DNA of 64,000 bases from Agromyces sp. Leaf222 (GTDB taxonomy: Bacteria; Actinomycetota; Actinomycetes; Actinomycetales; Microbacteriaceae), in contig NZ_LMKQ01000001.1 of the NCBI RefSeq assembly GCF_001421565.1, positions 1,921,651 through 1,985,650 of the forward strand, given 5' to 3'. Shown in pieces: positions 48,209 to 56,521 of this stretch. Made by a program: the position numbers and the translations under genes. Each line of letters starts with the position of its first letter. The stretch's first letter is position 1. The notes below the pieces were generated by a model, which made no database searches, had not been told where the DNA came from, and saw nothing but the letters and a program-made list of their open reading frames with translations.

Positions 48209-49084
48209 TCAGCGCTGCACGATCGAGAACACCGCGCTCACGAAGGCCGGCAGCGCCGCGAGCACGCCGAGCCCCAGGAGCACGCGTCCGACGAGCACGC
48301 CGCGTCGCGAGGCGCGGAGGTCGAGGAACCACGGGAGCACCCTCGGCGCGAGGAACGCGATGACGGCGCCCGCGGCGAGCACCACGCCGATCGGGAGCAG
48401 CACGACCGCGGCGAGCAACGGGGCGAGCGGCTCGGCCCACCGCTCCCGCGAGATGAGCTGGAGGCTCCGCGAGAGGCGTCCCGCGACCGCCGCGAGGAAC
48501 GCGCCCTGCAGGATCGAGAGTGCTGCGAACGCCAGCACCGAGAGCCAGCCCGGTCCGACGACGTCGAAGTCGACGTTGGCCTGCCGCAGGGGGTCGACGA
48601 ACGGCGAGACGACGACGAGGATGAGCAGTCCGAACACCGGCCCGCCCCACCGGCCGCGCGGCAGCCACGGCGCGACGAGCAGGTACAGCGCCGCCGACGC
48701 GAAGGCGAAGGGCAGTGCGCCGAAGACCAGGTACGCCAGGGTTCCCTGCGGCGAGATCTCGCCGACGATCGCCTGCGCCTCGGTGCTGCGACCTGCGGCC
48801 TCCGGCGTGGTCGCGGCGAGCAGGCGCATGACGAGGCGTCCGCCGGCGCCCGTGATCAGCAGGCCCGAGAGCGTGCCGATGCCCGTGAACACGGTCGCCC
48901 ACCAGAGGTAGAGCCTCAGGCCGGCGGCGTGCCGCGGCATCCATCGGCCACGGTCGGATGTCGCGGCGGGCCGTGCCGCGAGTGCGACGGGCCGTTGCGG
49001 CGGTCGCAGCCGCTCGCCCGACCAGCGCACGGCGAGCACGACGCCGATGGCGAGCAGTGCGCCGCACGCGACCATGAGCAGCAT
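48209..49084 (-). CDS. Multi-pass membrane protein, unknown
   Basis: A 291-aa protein with about seven hydrophobic segments: an N-terminal one (residues 2-20), a polar loop with RLRPPQRPVALAARP, then segments near 60-90, 125-150, 155-170, 185-205, 220-250 and 265-288. It has a GRLVMRLLAATTPEAAGR loop after the second segment. I do not recognise the family. The ATG at 49084 follows GGGAGGCGAGG, and TATGCT (49120-49115) is a possible -10 box. It stands between pepN and the zinc-ribbon SDR gene in the same direction. Confidence 0.75.
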   Translation of the reverse strand: MLLMVACGALLAIGVVLAVRWSGERLRPPQRPVALAARPAATSDRGRWMPRHAAGLRLYLWWATVFTGIGTLSGLLITGAGGRLVMRLLAATTPEAAGRSTEAQAIVGEISPQGTLAYLVFGALPFAFASAALYLLVAPWLPRGRWGGPVFGLLILVVVSPFVDPLRQANVDFDVVGPGWLSVLAFAALSILQGAFLAAVAGRLSRSLQLISRERWAEPLAPLLAAVVLLPIGVVLAAGAVIAFLAPRVLPWFLDLRASRRGVLVGRVLLGLGVLAALPAFVSAVFSIVQR

Positions 49085-49165
49085 GGCGCCTCGCCTCCCT
49101 CGCCGATGCCCGTGAGCATACTGGCGGGAGGCCGTCGCCCGCCGTCCCCAGCGAGGGGGCCGGGC

Positions 49166-50650
49166 TCACCAGTCGGCGCGCGAGTAGTCCTTCAGGAACA
49201 CGCCGGTCACGTCTTCGCCGGCCTCGCCGCGCACGATCGGGTCGTACACCCGGGCGGCGCCGTCGACGAGGTCGAGCGGGGCGTGGAAGCCCTCCTCGGC
49301 GAGGCGCACCTTGGTGGGGTGCGGGCGCTCGTCGGTGATCCAGCCGGTGTCGACGCTCGTCATGAGGATGCCGTCGGCGAGCATCTCCTTCGCGCTCGTG
49401 CGCGTGAGCATGTTCATCGCGGCCTTCGCCATGTTCGTGTGCGGGTGCCCTGGGCCCTTGTACCCGCGGCTGAACACGCCCTCCATCGCCGAGACGTTGA
49501 CGACATAGGTACGGCGGGCGGGCGACGCGGCCAGCGACGGGCGGAGGCGGCTCACCAGGATGAACGGCGCCGTCGTGTTGCAGAGCTGCACCTCGAGCAT
49601 CTCGAGCGGATCGACGTCTTGCACGACCGCGCTCCAGCTGTTCTCGTGGTGGAGGTCGGGAACGAGCCCGCCGGCGTCGATCGCGGTGCGGTCGGCCAGC
49701 CGAGCGAGCGAGCTCGAGCCGGGGGCGAGCGCGAGTGCGGTGAGGTCGTCGGCGGTCATCGTGCCGGCGAACAGGCCCGACGAGAGCACCGGATGGCTCG
49801 ACACCGAGTCCGCGAGGGCGAGCGGGTGCGCGTCGTTCGTGTGCCCGAAGCTGACGAGCTCGGGCATCGGCCCGTCGGGCAGGGGAGACGACTCCGCCTC
49901 GACGAGCGGCGAGTACGAGCCGGGGGAGCGGCGCACCGTCTGCGCCGCGTTGTTGATGAGGATGTCGAGGGAGCCCTGCGCGGCGACGTCGTCGGCGAGC
50001 GCGATGACCTGGGCGGGGTCGCGCAGGTCGATGCCGACGATCTTCAGGCGGTGCAGCCAGTCGGCGGCGTCGGGCATCGCGGCGAACCGCCGAGCCGCGT
50101 CGCGCGGGAACCGGGTCGTGATCGTGGTGTGCGCGCCGTCGCGCAGCAGGCGCAGCGCGATGTACATGCCGATCTTCGCCCGACCGCCCGTGAGCAGCGC
50201 CCGCTTGCCGGTGAGGTCGGTGCGCGCGTCGCGCTTGGCGTGGCTCATCGCCGCGCACGTCGGGCAGAGCTGGTGGTAGAAGGCATCGACGAGCGTGTAC
50301 CGCTGCTTGCAGATGTAACAGGGGCGCGCCACCTGCAGCTCGCCGGCCGTTCGGGCATCGGTGCCGCTCACGAGGTCGGCGCCGCGGGTCTCGTCGTCGA
50401 TGCGGGTCGGCGCCCCGGTCGCCGTCGCCGCGATGACGGCACGGTCGGCGTCCTGGATGACGCGACGCTTCTCGAGGCGACGCGCGACCTTGACCGCCTT
50501 GAACATCTTCGCCGTCGCATGGCGCACGGTCTCGAAGTCGGGGTCGTCCTGATCGAGCTCGCTGAGCGTCGCCAGCACGCGGAGCGTCGTCTCGAGGTCG
50601 GCGGGGTCGATCGTCGGCGCGCTGACGGAGGCGGGGGCGGCGGAGGGCAT
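49166..50650 (-). CDS. Zinc-ribbon-containing short-chain dehydrogenase/reductase-like protein
   Basis: A 494-aa protein in three parts. Residues 15-75 are helical and charged. Residues 111-132 hold a four-cysteine site (Cys111, Cys114, Cys129, Cys132; CYICKQRY and LCPTCA) that should bind zinc. From about 147 an SDR Rossmann fold follows (KRALLTGGRAKIGMYIA, then LDILINNAAQTVRR with the NNA motif). The YxxxK active site reads TNMAK, so the usual catalytic Tyr is Thr. A long polar insertion (about 240-345) splits the fold. Substrate and activity are uncertain. The ATG at 50650 fits a TAGAAT box 6 nt away. Confidence 0.85.
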   Translation of the reverse strand: MPSAAPASVSAPTIDPADLETTLRVLATLSELDQDDPDFETVRHATAKMFKAVKVARRLEKRRVIQDADRAVIAATATGAPTRIDDETRGADLVSGTDARTAGELQVARPCYICKQRYTLVDAFYHQLCPTCAAMSHAKRDARTDLTGKRALLTGGRAKIGMYIALRLLRDGAHTTITTRFPRDAARRFAAMPDAADWLHRLKIVGIDLRDPAQVIALADDVAAQGSLDILINNAAQTVRRSPGSYSPLVEAESSPLPDGPMPELVSFGHTNDAHPLALADSVSSHPVLSSGLFAGTMTADDLTALALAPGSSSLARLADRTAIDAGGLVPDLHHENSWSAVVQDVDPLEMLEVQLCNTTAPFILVSRLRPSLAASPARRTYVVNVSAMEGVFSRGYKGPGHPHTNMAKAAMNMLTRTSAKEMLADGILMTSVDTGWITDERPHPTKVRLAEEGFHAPLDLVDGAARVYDPIVRGEAGEDVTGVFLKDYSRADW

Positions 50651-50656
50651 CCGCGA

Positions 50657-50662
50657 ATTCTA
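50657..50662 (-). promoter_or_regulatory. -10 box TAGAAT of the zinc-ribbon SDR gene, leaderless geometry
   Basis: On the minus strand TAGAAT ends exactly 6 nt before the ATG at 50650; no ribosome site is present. Confidence 0.5.
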
Positions 50663-50746
50663 CGGCGTGTCGGCCGACGATCGCCTGAGAGTCGCGGCCG
50701 GCACCGGATGGCGCACGCGACCGGGCTGCCGTGACATCCGCCGGAG

Positions 50747-50752
50747 TAGCGT
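50747..50752 (+). promoter_or_regulatory. -10 box TAGCGT of the DUF2332 gene, leaderless geometry
   Basis: TAGCGT ends 6 nt before the ATG at 50759. With the SDR promoter it forms a divergent, two-way leaderless control region of 108 bp. Confidence 0.5.
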
Positions 50753-50758
50753 GACCGC

Positions 50759-51766
50759 ATGAGCACCAGCACCGACGCGTCCGCCGCAACGGCCGAGCGA
50801 TACCGCGTCTTCGCCGAGGTCGAGGCCGACGGCATGTCCGCCACGTACGAGGCCTGGGCCGCAGGGGTGGCGACGGATGCCGCGGTGCAGGCGCTCATCG
50901 ACGAGCTGCCCGCGCCCAAGCGGCAGCCCAACCTCGTCTTCTCGGCCGCGCGCCTGGTCGGAGCGGAGCCCGGCCCGTACGCGGAATTCGCCGCATGGCT
51001 CGCTGGGCACTGGAACGCCGTGCGCGAGGTCGCGATGACGCACGCGACGCAGACGAACGAGGCCGCACGCTGCGCCCTGCACCTGCCGGTGCTCGCCGGC
51101 ATCGAAGGCCCCATCGCCCTGCTCGAGGTCGGCGCCTCCGCCGGACTCTGCCTCTACCCCGATCGGTACAGCTACCGGTACACCGGGCAAGCCCTCGCCG
51201 GCACCGCACACCTCGACCCCGCCGACGGCCCGAGTCCGGTCGTGCTCGACTGCGCGATCAGGGGCACGACACCCCCGCCCGTGTCGACGAGCATGCCCGA
51301 GATCGTCTGGCGCGCCGGCATCGACCTCAACCCGCTCGACGTGCGCTCGCGAGCGGATGTCGACTGGCTCGACGCTCTCGTCTGGCCCGAGCACGACGAC
51401 CGGCGGGCCCGCCTCCGCGCCGCAGCCGAGATCGCCGCGGCGGACCCGCCCCGGCTCGTCGGCGGGGACCTCAACGAACAGCTGGCCGCGCTCGCCGCAG
51501 CCGCCACGCGGGAGGCCACTCTCGTCGTGTTCCACACGGCGGTGCTCATGTACCTCGACGAACCAGGACGCGAGCGCTTCACCAGGCTGGTGCGGGGACT
51601 GCCCGGCCACTGGCTCTCCTGCGAGGGCCGGAACGTGCTCCGCGGCATCCGGGTGCGCGACGACGTGCCCAACGAGCGCAGCGATCTCGTGCTCGCCCTC
51701 GACGGCGTCCAGGTCGCCTGGGCGCAGCCCCACGGGCGTGCGCTCACGTGGGTGCCGAATCCCTAG
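50759..51766 (+). CDS. DUF2332 family protein
   Basis: A 335-aa cytosolic protein of the actinobacterial DUF2332 family. Recognisable are ERYRVFAEVEADGMSATYEAWA at the start, PNLVFSAARLV (about 60), LLEVGASAGLCLYPDRYSYRYT (about 121-142, a SAM-methyltransferase-like glycine loop) and VVFHTAVLMYL (about 258). The glycine loop makes a methyltransferase-like fold plausible, but no activity is known for the family. It ends 9 bp before rpiB. Confidence 0.85.
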   Translation: MSTSTDASAATAERYRVFAEVEADGMSATYEAWAAGVATDAAVQALIDELPAPKRQPNLVFSAARLVGAEPGPYAEFAAWLAGHWNAVREVAMTHATQTNEAARCALHLPVLAGIEGPIALLEVGASAGLCLYPDRYSYRYTGQALAGTAHLDPADGPSPVVLDCAIRGTTPPPVSTSMPEIVWRAGIDLNPLDVRSRADVDWLDALVWPEHDDRRARLRAAAEIAAADPPRLVGGDLNEQLAALAAAATREATLVVFHTAVLMYLDEPGRERFTRLVRGLPGHWLSCEGRNVLRGIRVRDDVPNERSDLVLALDGVQVAWAQPHGRALTWVPNP

Positions 51767-51769
51767 ACT
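51764..51769 (+). promoter_or_regulatory. -10 box TAGACT of rpiB, overlapping the DUF2332 stop codon
   Basis: TAGACT starts with the TAG stop of the DUF2332 gene and ends 6 nt before the rpiB ATG at 51776, the same geometry seen at the other leaderless genes. Confidence 0.5.
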
Positions 51770-51775
51770 TGGCGC

Positions 51776-52282
51776 ATGCGCATCCACATCGCGACCGATC
51801 ACGCCGGCCTCGAGTTCAGCCGTACGCTCGTCGACCACCTGACCAACGCCGGTCACGAGGTGCTCGACCACGGCCCCACCGAATACGACGCCCTCGACGA
51901 CTACCCGGCGTTCTGCATCAACGCGGCGCTCGCCGTGGCCGCCGACCAGTCGGCGGGCGTGCACGCGCTCGGCATCGTCTTCGGCGGGTCGGGCAACGGC
52001 GAGCAGATCGCCGCCAACAAGGTGCGCGGCATCCGGGCCGCCCTCGTGTGGAGCATGGACACGGCGATCCTCTCCCGCCAGCACAACGACGCGAACGTCA
52101 TCTCGATCGGCGCCCGCCAGCACACGGTAGAAGAGGCGATCCGCTACATCGACGCGTTCATCGCCGAGCCCTTCTCGGGCGACGAGCGTCACGCCCGCCG
52201 CATCGCGCAGCTCGCCGAGTACGAGACCACTGGCGACATCGCCGGCAAGGGCGTGAACCGCCCCGCCGCGACCGAGGCGTAG
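51776..52282 (+). CDS. rpiB: Ribose-5-phosphate isomerase B
   Basis: A 168-aa enzyme that interconverts ribose 5-phosphate and ribulose 5-phosphate. Seen: IATDHAGLEF (about 5-14, Asp/His of the active site), the FGGSGNGEQIAANKVRGIRA block (about 69-88) and SRQHNDANVISIGAR. At the position of the E. coli catalytic Cys there is Glu75 (GNGEQ), the actinobacterial variant also present in M. tuberculosis RpiB. It precedes nei by 8 bp, the same neighbours as in mycobacteria. Confidence 0.95.
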   Translation: MRIHIATDHAGLEFSRTLVDHLTNAGHEVLDHGPTEYDALDDYPAFCINAALAVAADQSAGVHALGIVFGGSGNGEQIAANKVRGIRAALVWSMDTAILSRQHNDANVISIGARQHTVEEAIRYIDAFIAEPFSGDERHARRIAQLAEYETTGDIAGKGVNRPAATEA

Positions 52283-52290
52283 GGCGCCGC

Positions 52291-53295
52291 GTGCCCGAGG
52301 GGCATTCCGTCCACCGCATCACCCGGCAGTTCGAGCGAAACTTCGTCGGGCACGTCGTGCGCGCCTCGAGCCCGCAGGGCCGCTTCGTGCAGGGCGCCGC
52401 CGACCTCGACGGCCGCCGGGTGACCGATGCGCGCGCGGTCGGCAAGCAGATGTTCCTCGGGTTCGAGGGCGACCGGTGGCTGCGCGTGCACCTCGGCATG
52501 TACGGCGCGTGGGACTTCGCGGGCGACATCCTCATGGACGCCACGATCGCGTCGGCGAACGGCCGCATGGGGCAGACGAACCAGCGCGGCACGTTCCTCG
52601 ATCGGGACAACCCCGACGCCGTGGTGTTCGACTCCGCCGGCGAGAACTCGCTCACCTCGATCGGGGCACCCCGCCGCACGCGTCTGCGCATGTCCGAGTC
52701 CGAGAAGGAGGGCGCGCGTCTCGAGACGTTCCCGCCCGAGCCGATCGGCCAGGTGCGCGTGCGCCTGCTGACCGAGTCGGTGTGCGCCGACCTGCGCGGG
52801 CCGACCGCGTGCGAGGTACTCGACCCGGCCCAGGTGGAGGCGATCGTCGCGAAGCTCGGGCCCGACCCGCTGCTCGACCCCGGGCCCGACGCCGAGGAGC
52901 GGTTCACGAGCGTCGTGCGCCGAAAGCCGACGCCCATCGGCCTGCTGCTCATGGACCAGAACGTCGTCGCCGGCATCGGCAACGTCTATCGCGCCGAACT
53001 CCTGTTCCGCGCGCGCCTGAACCCGCACACCCCGGGCCGGCTCGTTCCCGAAGCGCTCGTCCGCGACCTCTGGCGGGACTGGGCGAAGCTGCTCGCGATC
53101 GGCGTCGAGACCGGCCAGATGATGACCATGGACGACCTCGACCCCGAGGCCTACCGTGCCGCGATGGCGAGTCGAGACGACCGCCACTGGGTCTACAAGC
53201 GCGAGGGTCAGCCGTGCCGCGTGTGCGGCACGAACATCGTGCTCGAGGAGATGGGTGCCCGCAAGCTCTACTGGTGCCCGAGGTGCCAGGCGTGA
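52291..53295 (+). CDS. Fpg/Nei-family DNA glycosylase (Nei2-like)
   Basis: A 334-aa base-excision repair enzyme. The catalytic N-terminus is (V)PEGHSVHRI, with Pro as the nucleophile after Met removal and Glu next to it. The beta-clamp lysine is in VGKQMFLGF (about 50), the H2TH part includes LLMDQNVVAGIGNVYRAELLF, and the C-terminal zinc finger is CRVCG..YWCPRCQ. PEGHS (instead of PELPE) marks the endonuclease VIII side of the family. The GTG start is at 52291. Its stop overlaps the amidohydrolase GTG by 4 bp. Confidence 0.92.
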   Translation: MPEGHSVHRITRQFERNFVGHVVRASSPQGRFVQGAADLDGRRVTDARAVGKQMFLGFEGDRWLRVHLGMYGAWDFAGDILMDATIASANGRMGQTNQRGTFLDRDNPDAVVFDSAGENSLTSIGAPRRTRLRMSESEKEGARLETFPPEPIGQVRVRLLTESVCADLRGPTACEVLDPAQVEAIVAKLGPDPLLDPGPDAEERFTSVVRRKPTPIGLLLMDQNVVAGIGNVYRAELLFRARLNPHTPGRLVPEALVRDLWRDWAKLLAIGVETGQMMTMDDLDPEAYRAAMASRDDRHWVYKREGQPCRVCGTNIVLEEMGARKLYWCPRCQA

Positions 53296-54833
53296 CGAGC
53301 GTGCAGGTGCCGGATGCCGCTGCGCCGCTGCTCCTCTCCGGTGCACGTCTGCCCGGCTCGCCCGGGCCCGTCGACCTGCACGTCGTCGACGGACGGGTCG
53401 CGTCGATCCGGCCGTCCGGCGGCATGCCCGAGCGACGTGCCGACGACGGTGCCGCCGTTCGTCGGGTCCACCTCGACGGACGGTTCGTGGTCCCGGGCCT
53501 GCACGATCGCCACGTGCACGCGTCGCAGTGGGCGATGGTGTCACGCCGGCTCGACCTCGCGGATGCCGGGTCGGCGGCCGAGGTCGCGGCGCTGGTCGCG
53601 GCATCCGTCGACGCGGCCGTCGCGTCGGGAGCGGGCGAGGTCATCGGCTTCGGCTACCGCGACGGGCTCTGGGCCGATGCCCCCACGCTGGCCGTGCTCG
53701 ACGCGGTCTCGGGTGACGTGCCCGTCGTGCTCGTCTCGGCCGACCTGCATGCGTGCTGGCTGAACTCGGCCGCGGCCAGGCGCCACGGCGTGCTCGAGAC
53801 GGCCGGCACGTCGGGCGTGCTGCGTGAAGACGACTGCTTCGCACTCGTGCGCGAGCTCGACGACATCGCCGACGACGTGCTCGACGCCTGGGTCGGCGAC
53901 GCGGCCGAACGCGCCGCGGCGCGCGGCGTCGTCGGCATCACCGACTACGAGATGCGATGGAACCGCGACGACTGGGCCAGGCGGGCCGCCCGCGGCATCC
54001 GCTCGCTCCGGGTGTCGTTCGGCGTCTACACGCAGCACCTCGATCGTGCGATCGCCGAGGGCCTGCGCACGGGCGACGCGATCGAGGGCACCGGCGGCCT
54101 CGTGACGGTTGGCGGCTACAAGGTCATCACCGACGGTTCGCTGAACACCCGAACGGCCTGGTGCTTCGACCCGTATCCCGGACTCGACGCGCACGAGCAC
54201 CCATACGGACTCGCGACGGTGCCGTTCGACGAGCTCGTGCCGCTCATGCGTCGCGCGTCGCAGGCCGACCTCACGCCGGCCGTGCACGCGATCGGCGACC
54301 AGGCGAACGCGCGCGTGCTCGACGCGTTCGAGCGTGTGGGATGCCGCGGCTCGATCGAGCACGCGCAGCTGCTCCGCCACGAGGACGTCGCGCGCTTCGC
54401 CGCGCTCGGCGTCGTCGCGAGCGTGCAGCCCGAGCACGCGATGGACGACCGCGACGTCGCCGAACGCTACTGGGCGGGTCGCACCGACCGCGCGTTCATG
54501 CTCGCCGAGCTCGCCACGGCCGGCGTCGAGCTCGCGCTCGGCTCGGATGCTCCGGTGGCACCGCTCGACCCGTGGGTCGCGATCGCCGCCGCGGTGGGTC
54601 GCACGCGCGACGGCCGCGACCCATGGCACCCCGAGCAGGCCATCGCCGCTCGGGTCGCCCTCGCGGCATCGACGAACGGCGCGGGCGATACCGTGCGCGA
54701 GGGCATGGCGGCCGATCTCGCGGTGCTCGAACGCGACCCGCTCTCGGCCACGGTCGACGAACTGCGCACGATGCCGGTCTCGGCGACCCTGCTGGCCGGT
54801 CGGTTCACCCACTCGACGCCGTCGGTCGGCTAG
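53292..54833 (+). CDS. Amidohydrolase family 3 protein (YtcJ-like)
   Basis: A 513-aa metal-dependent hydrolase. Zinc-site motifs: VPGLHDRHVHASQW (about 63-76, HxH), YKVITDGSLNTRTA (about 275), HAIGDQANARVLDAF (about 332) and GSDAPVAPLDPW (about 416). The urease-like composite beta domain is formed by the two ends. The family includes exoenzyme-like deacetylases and amidases of unclear substrate. The GTG start at 53292 overlaps the nei stop, so the two genes are coupled. A 13-bp tandem repeat begins in its stop codon. Confidence 0.85.
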   Translation: MTSVQVPDAAAPLLLSGARLPGSPGPVDLHVVDGRVASIRPSGGMPERRADDGAAVRRVHLDGRFVVPGLHDRHVHASQWAMVSRRLDLADAGSAAEVAALVAASVDAAVASGAGEVIGFGYRDGLWADAPTLAVLDAVSGDVPVVLVSADLHACWLNSAAARRHGVLETAGTSGVLREDDCFALVRELDDIADDVLDAWVGDAAERAAARGVVGITDYEMRWNRDDWARRAARGIRSLRVSFGVYTQHLDRAIAEGLRTGDAIEGTGGLVTVGGYKVITDGSLNTRTAWCFDPYPGLDAHEHPYGLATVPFDELVPLMRRASQADLTPAVHAIGDQANARVLDAFERVGCRGSIEHAQLLRHEDVARFAALGVVASVQPEHAMDDRDVAERYWAGRTDRAFMLAELATAGVELALGSDAPVAPLDPWVAIAAAVGRTRDGRDPWHPEQAIAARVALAASTNGAGDTVREGMAADLAVLERDPLSATVDELRTMPVSATLLAGRFTHSTPSVG

Positions 54834-54877
54834 CGGAGGCGAGGAGCGGAGGCGAGGAGCGGAGGCGAGGAGCGGAG
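54833..54877. repeat. Tandem repeat, 3.4 copies of a 13-bp purine-rich unit
   Basis: The unit GCGGAGGCGAGGA occurs three times in a row (54833-54845, 54846-54858, 54859-54871) and continues for five to six bases. It is strongly purine-rich on the plus strand and lies between the amidohydrolase stop and the multicopper oxidase gene. Copy number may vary by slippage. Confidence 0.9.
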
Positions 54878-54988
54878 CGTCTCGAGCCCTCGATCTCATC
54901 GCTCGAGCGAGCAACGGGGGAAAACCCCCCTCGCGGTTCGGGCGTCCGCCGGCTGGGCCGGCCGATCGCCGCTCGCGAGGCTGGAGGC

Positions 54989-56521
54989 ATGCTCCAGACC
55001 CGACTCCGCAGACCCGCTGTCACGATCGGCAGCGCCATCGCCGCGCTGGCCGCGGGCGGCCTCGTCGCGCTCTCGTTCGCCGGATGCGGCATCGTCGCCC
55101 CCGGCCCGGTCGACACGACCGGCGAGGTCGACTTCGACGCACCGCTCGCGATCCCGCCGCTCGCCGAGTCGCACCTCGACGCCGACGGCACGCGGGTGTT
55201 CGCACTCGACGCGCAGGCGGGCAGCACCGAGTTCGCCCCGGGCGCCACGAGCGCGACCTGGGGCTTCAACGGCTCGTTCCTGGGCCCCACGCTCGTCGCC
55301 GACCGCGGCGAGCGCGTGCGCGTCGACGTCACGAACTCGCTCGACGAGGCCACGACCGTGCATTGGCACGGCATGCACCTGCCGGCGGCGATGGACGGCG
55401 GCCCGCACCAGATGATCGAGCCCGGCGGCTCGTTCTCGCCCGAGTGGGTCGTCGACCAGCCGGCGGCGACCCTCTGGTACCACCCGCATCCCCACGGCGA
55501 GACCGAGTCGCACGTGACGAAGGGCCTCGCGGGCATGTTCCTGCTGCACGACGAGGCCGAGCGCGCGCTCGGCCTGCCCGGCGCGTACGGCGTCGACGAC
55601 ATCCCGGTGATCGTGCAGGACGCCGGGTTCTCGGCCGATGGCGTGCGCGAGGACGCGCAGCGCGGCTACGCGGGCGGGCTGGGCGACGAGCTCCTGGTCA
55701 ACGGGACGCGTGGCCCCTTCCTCGAGGTCGGGACCGAGCTCGTGCGACTCCGGCTGCTGAACGCGTCACCCGCGCGCACCTACGCGTTCACCTGGAGCGA
55801 CGCGCGACCCGTCGAGCTGATCGCGACCGACGGGGGCCTGCTCGAGGCATCCGTCGCGCTCGACCACGTTCGGCTCTCGCCCGGCGAGCGCGCCGAGGTG
55901 CTGCTGCGCGTCGCCCCGGGCGAACGGGTCGTGCTGCAGTCCCGCATGACGGCGGAGACCGCCGGGCTCGAACCGGTCGTCGCCTCGATGAACGGGGGAG
56001 CCGACGCGTTCGACGTGCTCGAGGTGCGCGCTGCCGACGAACTCGCGCCCGCGGCATCCGTCGCTTCGAAGCTCGCCGAGATCACCGACTTCGACGAGGC
56101 CGACGTCGCGACCACCCGCACCTTCGAGCTCGGCGACAGCTTCGAGATCAACGGCGAGGCCATGGACATGGGCCGCATCGACGAGACCGTCACGGTCGGC
56201 ACCCTGGAACGCTGGGTCGTCGAGAACTCGAATGCCGTGCCGCACAGCTTCCACGTGCACGACGTGCAGTTCCGCATCGCGTCGATCGACGGCGAGGCGC
56301 CGCCGCCGGAGCTCGCGGGCTGGAAGGACACGATCTTCACCGAACCCGAGACCACGTACGAACTGCTCATGCGCTTCGACGACTACGCCGACCCGGGCAC
56401 GCCGTACATGTACCACTGCCACCTGCTGTGGCACGAGGATCAGGGCATGATGGGCCAGTTCGCCGTCGTCGAGCCCGGTCAGCGTGCGACGATGAGCGAA
56501 GGAACCCACCATGAGCACTGA
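54989..56521 (+). CDS. Multicopper oxidase, exported lipoprotein (laccase/CueO-like)
   Basis: A 510-aa copper enzyme. An N-terminal signal ends in a lipobox (SFAGC, Cys33). The four copper-binding motifs are all present: HWHG (His125, His127), WYHPHPHG (His165, His167), HSFHVHDVQF and MYHCHLLWHEDQGMMGQF in the last 40 residues, with a Met at the axial type-1 position. It oxidises Cu(I), metal ions or phenols using O2. The ATG at 54989 follows CTGGAGGC. Its 3' end overlaps a kinase gene by 11 bp, so oxidase and signalling are co-expressed. Confidence 0.93.
   Translation: MLQTRLRRPAVTIGSAIAALAAGGLVALSFAGCGIVAPGPVDTTGEVDFDAPLAIPPLAESHLDADGTRVFALDAQAGSTEFAPGATSATWGFNGSFLGPTLVADRGERVRVDVTNSLDEATTVHWHGMHLPAAMDGGPHQMIEPGGSFSPEWVVDQPAATLWYHPHPHGETESHVTKGLAGMFLLHDEAERALGLPGAYGVDDIPVIVQDAGFSADGVREDAQRGYAGGLGDELLVNGTRGPFLEVGTELVRLRLLNASPARTYAFTWSDARPVELIATDGGLLEASVALDHVRLSPGERAEVLLRVAPGERVVLQSRMTAETAGLEPVVASMNGGADAFDVLEVRAADELAPAASVASKLAEITDFDEADVATTRTFELGDSFEINGEAMDMGRIDETVTVGTLERWVVENSNAVPHSFHVHDVQFRIASIDGEAPPPELAGWKDTIFTEPETTYELLMRFDDYADPGTPYMYHCHLLWHEDQGMMGQFAVVEPGQRATMSEGTHHEH

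Noticed and set aside
45405..50789. A 1794-codon open frame on the minus strand
   Set aside because: It shadows the second pepN, the membrane protein and the SDR in another frame of the same strand. It is an Arg-rich translation with no recognisable domain and spans a terminator-like palindrome.
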